Of a stretch of DNA of 64,000 nucleotides, positions 59,230-64,000 are shown piece after piece (position 1 is the first letter of the stretch; each line of letters begins with the position of its first letter). Source of the DNA: Prostheceraeus crozeri (Eukaryota > Platyhelminthes > Polycladida > Euryleptidae); NCBI GenBank assembly GCA_907163375.1, contig CAJQUW010001731.1, positions 153,820-217,819 on the forward strand, given 5' to 3'. The position numbers and the translations under genes were made by a program. The notes beneath the pieces are model-generated. The model saw only the letters and a program-made list of their open reading frames with translations, ran no database searches and had not been told where the DNA came from.

Positions 59230-60328
59230 CTGCGTGAATTATTGTAGACGTCATTTCAGTGATGAATGAAAGTTAATGTTGGTTTCCATGTGCGACAGAA
59301 ATCAATGACTATTTAAATTCATCAAGTAAATTGAAGAAAATTCGCACTGCATTTGAATGTGATTTTATGTTTGTTCTATTTAGTCGATTAGTTTTGATAA
59401 TACTGTATTTGTTTATGAATGAACTTGAAGCTACCAATAAACAAAAATACAAATAAAATGGTGTAGCTTGGGAAAGAACAAAAATGGAGAGACAGATTAT
59501 TAGCCACAAAAAAAGATTTAAAAAAAAGCAAATGATGAAGATTTGAATAACGATGCAGGCTGGTGAGTTTTTGATAATTTCATTTTCCGATTTAATTGCT
59601 CACATGGTTTTCAATTTTTCGATACATTTTACCATGAGGACAATGCAGAACTTTTCACTGGACACTTAAAAAAATTGATGATAGCAGAAATCTCATGCAA
59701 TGTTGCAAAATTTCAGAAGTTCTGTAGCAGTGCCAAAGATGAATTTTCCTCTCCGTTTTAAAGAAGCTGAAGTATCAAAAATCCTTCACATGTTTTTTAC
59801 AACTAAAAGTTCGGATCCTGTAGTTCCCTAAGATTGAGCAACTTGAAGATTGTTTTCGTATATATGAAACTAGTGTCATAATATCAAAACTGCTTTATGC
59901 ACTCAAAAGAATCAAATAATTGACTCTTGCACACAAATACATCATGCAAAAATATTCGACTTTCTAAATGATGTCCTTGATTTTGATTTATCTTCAATTA
60001 TAACATTGTCCTCATTGAATTGTAAGACCTGCGTCGTTCTGTTGTCAGAAATTAAATTTTGTATAACAATATCATTCTCCAATATGCAGAAAGTTTGAAA
60101 AGTTAATGAACGATCCAGCAGTAATGCATTGCTGTTAATATATTAGCTGAACTCCAACAAAATAATGTAACCAACTATTGACAATGTGAATTGGGTGGCG
60201 GAATAGAATTAAATGATTTTGTTTTATAACTTCAATATTCGCAAATTTTCTCTAGCAACAAAACAATTTGCAGGGAAATCTTTCTGAAGTTTGCAAACAA
60301 GTTAGAAAGAAATGAAGTGACTACTTAC
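59230..60328. other. No gene recognised
   Basis: AT-rich intron-like DNA between the duplicated segment and the candidate first exon at 60,329; no repeat ends found. Confidence 0.4.
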
Positions 60329-60428
60329 CACTATTCACTCCATTCTCTTCCGGATATTCCAGAACGTATGTTTTGTGGGCAGTCATCCTTTTTTCCCGAA
60401 TTCCTCCTCCTACTAAGCGTAAAGTCAT
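60329..60428 (-). CDS. Candidate first coding exon of a leftward host gene
   Basis: From ATG 60,428 to a strong donor (AATAGTG|GTAAGTAG) the frame encodes MTLRLVGGGIREKRMTAHKT then YVLEYPEENGVNS. In-frame stop lies upstream. It sits at the edge of the only GC-rich, CpG-containing patch of this region (60,420-60,710), as first exons often do. Family unknown. Longer frames on both strands across the patch are less convincing because they ignore the donor. Confidence 0.5.
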
Positions 60429-60712
60429 GCCAAAGAAGCTCGGGACTCATTACTTCGAATGATGGAGCACAACTGAGCCGAAACCAGCTACTTGAGGGAG
60501 TCACCGACTTCGACCTAAGCCACATTCGCACTGGCTTCCACTGCGCTCTTTCTTGCGTCGGAGGCTGGGAAACTTGGGAAGTTTCCAACGCCGGAAGGAG
60601 CACTGCCACGCCTACCATCAAGCTTCCCGAGGCCATGCCGATGACGCCTTTCTTAGTAGAGATTCGTCAGCAGAACGAATCTGCGAGCTTCCTTTACCTT
60701 TGGAACTAGGCA
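60429..60712 (-). promoter_or_regulatory. GC-rich patch, likely 5' UTR/promoter of the 60,428 exon
   Basis: Nearly 300 bases of clearly higher GC than the flanks, ending abruptly at about 60,712. No TATA box is obvious. Could alternatively be coding on either strand. Confidence 0.35.
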
Positions 60713-63269
60713 AACCAACTTAGGCCACCCTTCATGTTTCGTCTCTGAGACGCAAAACCAGGAAACCATGAATGATTACTGTGAATTGCACAGCACTTAA
60801 AAACAAATATCAATCACTTTTTGAGGAAAAGTGGTAAGACTATACGATATAGTGATAAATTCATTTTGATGTAAAAATGAATGAAAGATAAATCATGAAC
60901 GTAATTTCGCAGAAAACATTAGTCCTCAAGTCCTGCATTATTACATTATGTAATTATGGTTTATTGATGTTTTTCAATCGTAGGCCGCATTCTTTTTTTT
61001 CAGTAAGATGAAAGATACTAACATTTCCTACTTGCACATGGCAACTGCTTACCTGTTTTACCGGATTATATCGCTAAAGCAGGTCGAAATCTTGAATTAT
61101 GTATAGTCCAAGACAGAAAATTTTATTTTCAATACTCAGACAAATGTGCTAGTAAGTGAGACTGAATTTTAGAATATTGTCCGGGTGACTGGAACTGTCC
61201 AATAGTGAGATTTCCATTCTATGAAGTGCAACTTGAGTCTGGATTCGAAAAGTCTTTAATTACATCATTCCGTAGGCCCATGGCAAGAGTGAACATTTAA
61301 AATCTACAGGTGAAAACAATATTTCCATGCAATAAATTTGGTATTGTAGAGGAATTGAGCTGAATATCGATAATTTCACACTAAAAGCCGATTTGATAGA
61401 CTGACAATTCATGAGACGATCATACAAAAACAAAAAAAGTAAGTTTTCATATTATGATAATCCATTTTCCTCAATGAATAGCAGGCCTATATTTCCGCAG
61501 AGAGCGAGGTCGAAGCGACTATGAAACACAAGGGGAGTCCGCCGCCTAGTGTTATTTGACGGAAATTTGCTTATTCATCGTACAATACGGAAATCATCAT
61601 TACGGCGGCATTTCCCTATTTTATAATTTGATGAGGAAACATAATTGGGAAAAAGCTGAAAAATTGACGGAACTAAGTTTGGCGACATCCATCTTTAATT
61701 GCACAAAATGCCAAACATTTCCCATTTCCAGGATAGTGGACATCTTTGGCGTTCGGAAATGTCTTCAGTCATGACGCAATCTCTTCTCTTTACGAATGAG
61801 AACAGAAGGAACAGAGCAAGTCGTTTATAGTAAGTCGACGGTCAACATAACAATCAATGGGACAATAGGCGGGTATGAGTTCAAAGTCCATACATCAAGA
61901 GATTATGAGTACGTTTGTTGTATTCATCGAATCCCATCATGGTCATTTACATGAAACAATGTTCATAGATACATATCGAGAAACTTCTACTGGGGCATGC
62001 ATCAGCACTTTTCCTTCCTACGATGATTCAGAAACATAGTTTTTGCTTTTATATACTGAGCTAATTCAAAAAAATAACTGCGTATACACTAAGATTGCTT
62101 AGGAATTGTATTAAAATAACATGTACATTTAACTGAACTTTTTTGGGCACTAATGAGAAATTTCAAAATAATTTGTCCTGTGATTTAGTGCAATTGATCT
62201 GCATAAGATTCATCCAAATAAGAATATCGTAGATGAAAACACCGCAAAGTCGGCCAAAAACACTGCCACACCGGACATATTTCGCCGGATCTCACTTGAC
62301 ACCAGAATGATAGAAAAAGGCAAGCGAACCATTTCAAGAAAAGTCATGGGTCACGAGATGACTAAACCGTGTCTTTTCATCTCAAAATTGCAATCGACAA
62401 AAGAAATCTTCGAAGATTTCAAGTCACCACTATAGAATTTTACTAATAAGCTTTGTAATCAAAAATAGTCGTGGACTTACATGCAACAGAAGCCTTACAG
62501 TCTAATAAATTGTCATATTAAGCTATTCCTGATCTTAGGAAAAACGTCCTAATTAAGGAATGATATTTGGGTTGGGAACAGAAAGAGAATAATTTCTAAT
62601 AAATTTAGATGTATTATATTGCACTAAGATATTTTTAATCAGGCCTCATTAAGAGTATAGACTATCAGATAATAGTATTTGTGATTGCAAATTCAAAAAA
62701 ATAAAATGAAAAAATAATACAGTGTATCCACAAGCAATTGTGATTATGAAGTGTTCTATGAAGGCAAATTCTAAGAACGGAATAGAGCGGAATTAAAATA
62801 TATAAGCATGAAATTGGCGTTTAAGAAACTCCTTGTGTTTGCTGACTAGCACATCCGCATCACGAGATGGAATCACTTGCATCTAGAATGAACGAAAATG
62901 GCGGAATGTGGCATATCTAAAAGTTGCAGGCAGGCCTATAATATAGACCATCCATAGGCTCCAAAACTTAAGGACTCACGACCAGCGAATATTAACGACT
63001 GGAATATTTGATATTCTATGAGGTGCACCATAAATAAAAAAAACTTTGAGGAAATTCGTTTCATTCTATCATTCTTTATTCAGTCCTTCATCAACAGCAA
63101 TTTCAAAGACGAATATATTGCTGATCGTGATTATAAAAAAAGATGTATATGCCTTTAAGAAAAATTTATTCTATCGAAATGTCATGGCCCACGGTCGCAA
63201 AGTCACTTAGCAACTGAAAGAGATTAGAGAAAGTTCTTTTTAACAAAAAGTTTCGTTTGATCTTTTTAT
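60713..63269. other. No gene recognised
   Basis: AT-rich DNA. A slightly GC-richer patch at 61,490-61,790 has a 72-codon plus-strand frame without recognisable features. Confidence 0.4.
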
Positions 63270-63399
63270 TTATGTTCTCAAACCGAATGAGAAAGAACAA
63301 ATTTTTGAAAATTGCAATCTAGTGAAGGATTGAAATAAAGAATGAACAGAACAGAAGTGAAATTTCTTCAACTTTTGAAGTGCAAATCTGACAATCTCA

Positions 63400-64000
63400 C
63401 CACGCAATAGGCTGCCGCCTTTAGGACTCTCAAAATTCCAACCACTTCCCGCTTCTCTGGATCCTTTTCTCTTTCCAAGCTCGAAGAATTTGCTGGAGCT
63501 ACTAGATCGCTTTTCCCTCGATGTCAACACTGACGTCAGCACTAGCACAGCATCTATTTATGGATGGGGGGGGGGGGGGGGGGGGGGGGGGGGGATGCAG
63601 AAACTTCGAATTTTTCTCTTATCTCCTTTTCCAAAACTGCTAGAACTGCATCCTTACTTTGGCATGCAAACCCAAATCCGAAGCCCACCTTTCATCTTTT
63701 AATTTTTTATTCTCATCATCTGATTCGCTGCTATGGGAATGACGCTTCACGTCGATATCAAGATCCGCATGATAAACAGGAACTCCGACAATCAATTTCT
63801 CCAACAGGGCCTTTCACACTTTCGTCAACATCAATTCTACCATCTCCTCCCATTCCACCATTCCACCTTTGAACTACGGCATGTCAAATCCAAAGCCAAA
63901 GCCTCCCTTCTTCTTCTTTTCCTCTTATTCACATCGTCGTCTTCCGAATCACTACTGTGAAATGGTCTCCTTTCAAGTCGATGTCTATGTCACCATCGCC
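63400..64000 (-). repeat. Three diverged tandem copies of a coding-like acidic/basic repeat
   Basis: On the minus strand three blocks about 200-230 bases apart read similarly: IDIDLKG then SSDSEDDDVNKRKRRRREAL (near 63,880-63,985); IDVKRHSHSSESDDENKKLK then WASDLGLHAK (63,660-63,770); VDIEGKRSSSSSKFFELGKR (63,440-63,530). Each starts ID(I/V), has a Ser run, an acidic run and a basic run. Frames do not stay open between copies, so introns or decay separate them. The array continues beyond the window. Confidence 0.6.
63566..63594 (+). repeat. Poly-G run of 29 bases
   Basis: Uninterrupted G29 between two copies of the 63.4-64.0 kb repeat. G-quadruplex-capable and prone to sequencing or assembly error. 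Confidence 0.95.

Noticed and set aside
60317-60709. 130-residue plus-strand frame and the 101-residue minus-strand frame over the GC-rich patch
   Set aside because: Neither matches a family, and the minus-strand frame runs into a stop one base before a strong splice donor that fits a different frame.
1-64000. CRISPR arrays, rRNA, bacterial operons
   Set aside because: No spaced identical repeats and no rRNA core sequences; introns, poly(A) signals and the element types show an animal nuclear genome.

Overview
The window is AT-rich DNA from an invertebrate animal. Its spliced host gene encodes tandem galectin-type domains, and the rest is densely packed with transposable elements of types common in marine and other invertebrate genomes (Polinton/adintovirus, two Crypton-like tyrosine-recombinase families, Tc1, piggyBac, hAT-type MITEs, a CR1/L2-like LINE, a Penelope remnant). 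No rRNA, tRNA or CRISPR array was recognised. I cannot name the species.

Layout. (1) 1 to about 10,900 is most of a Polinton/adintovirus whose left end lies outside the window; the polymerase gene is not seen. Two rightward genes at the left (77-1028) are followed by a leftward cluster: adenain-like protease, major capsid, basic core-like protein, penton-like protein, integrase with chromodomain, an unassigned protein, packaging ATPase, an unassigned lysine-rich protein, a small membrane-active-like protein, an unassigned protein and a UBA-RING protein. One rightward gene is a clear TATA-binding-protein homologue. The leftward genes seem to carry two promoter types: TATATAAGG or TATAAATA for the non-structural genes, and a TAAGC motif 31-42 bases before the start codons of the virion-type genes. 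(2) 11,640-14,800 holds a truncated LINE and pieces of two Crypton families. (3) 14,919-22,657 is bounded by an inverted repeat (CCCGCCGAGCAA) and contains a piggyBac fossil, an ACGGA-rich repeat array and a TATA/initiator promoter. (4) 22,775-27,632 is a large palindrome: two opposed copies of a tyrosine-recombinase element that, unusually, has terminal inverted repeats. (5) 27,981-29,391 has a long hairpin MITE and a Penelope N-terminal remnant.

(6) 32,984-53,174 is a leftward host gene with four galectin-like domains. I reconstructed it from splice sites, phases and conserved strands. Its introns host a nearly intact Tc1 element, two inverted copies of one 8-bp-TSD MITE and, in a 10.7-kb intron, a 9.2-kb inverted-repeat-bounded segment. 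That segment contains about 4.3 kb of very strange T-rich, A-poor, CpG-rich sequence. (7) 54,105-64,000 holds possible exons of another leftward gene (60,329-60,428 and 54,105-54,236), hAT-like and hairpin MITEs, a poly-G run and a diverged tandem repeat at the right edge.

The most promising new biology is the Polinton's own TBP gene together with two promoter classes, which suggests virus-encoded early/late transcription control. The inverted-repeat-bearing Crypton and the strand-asymmetric block inside the galectin intron come next.
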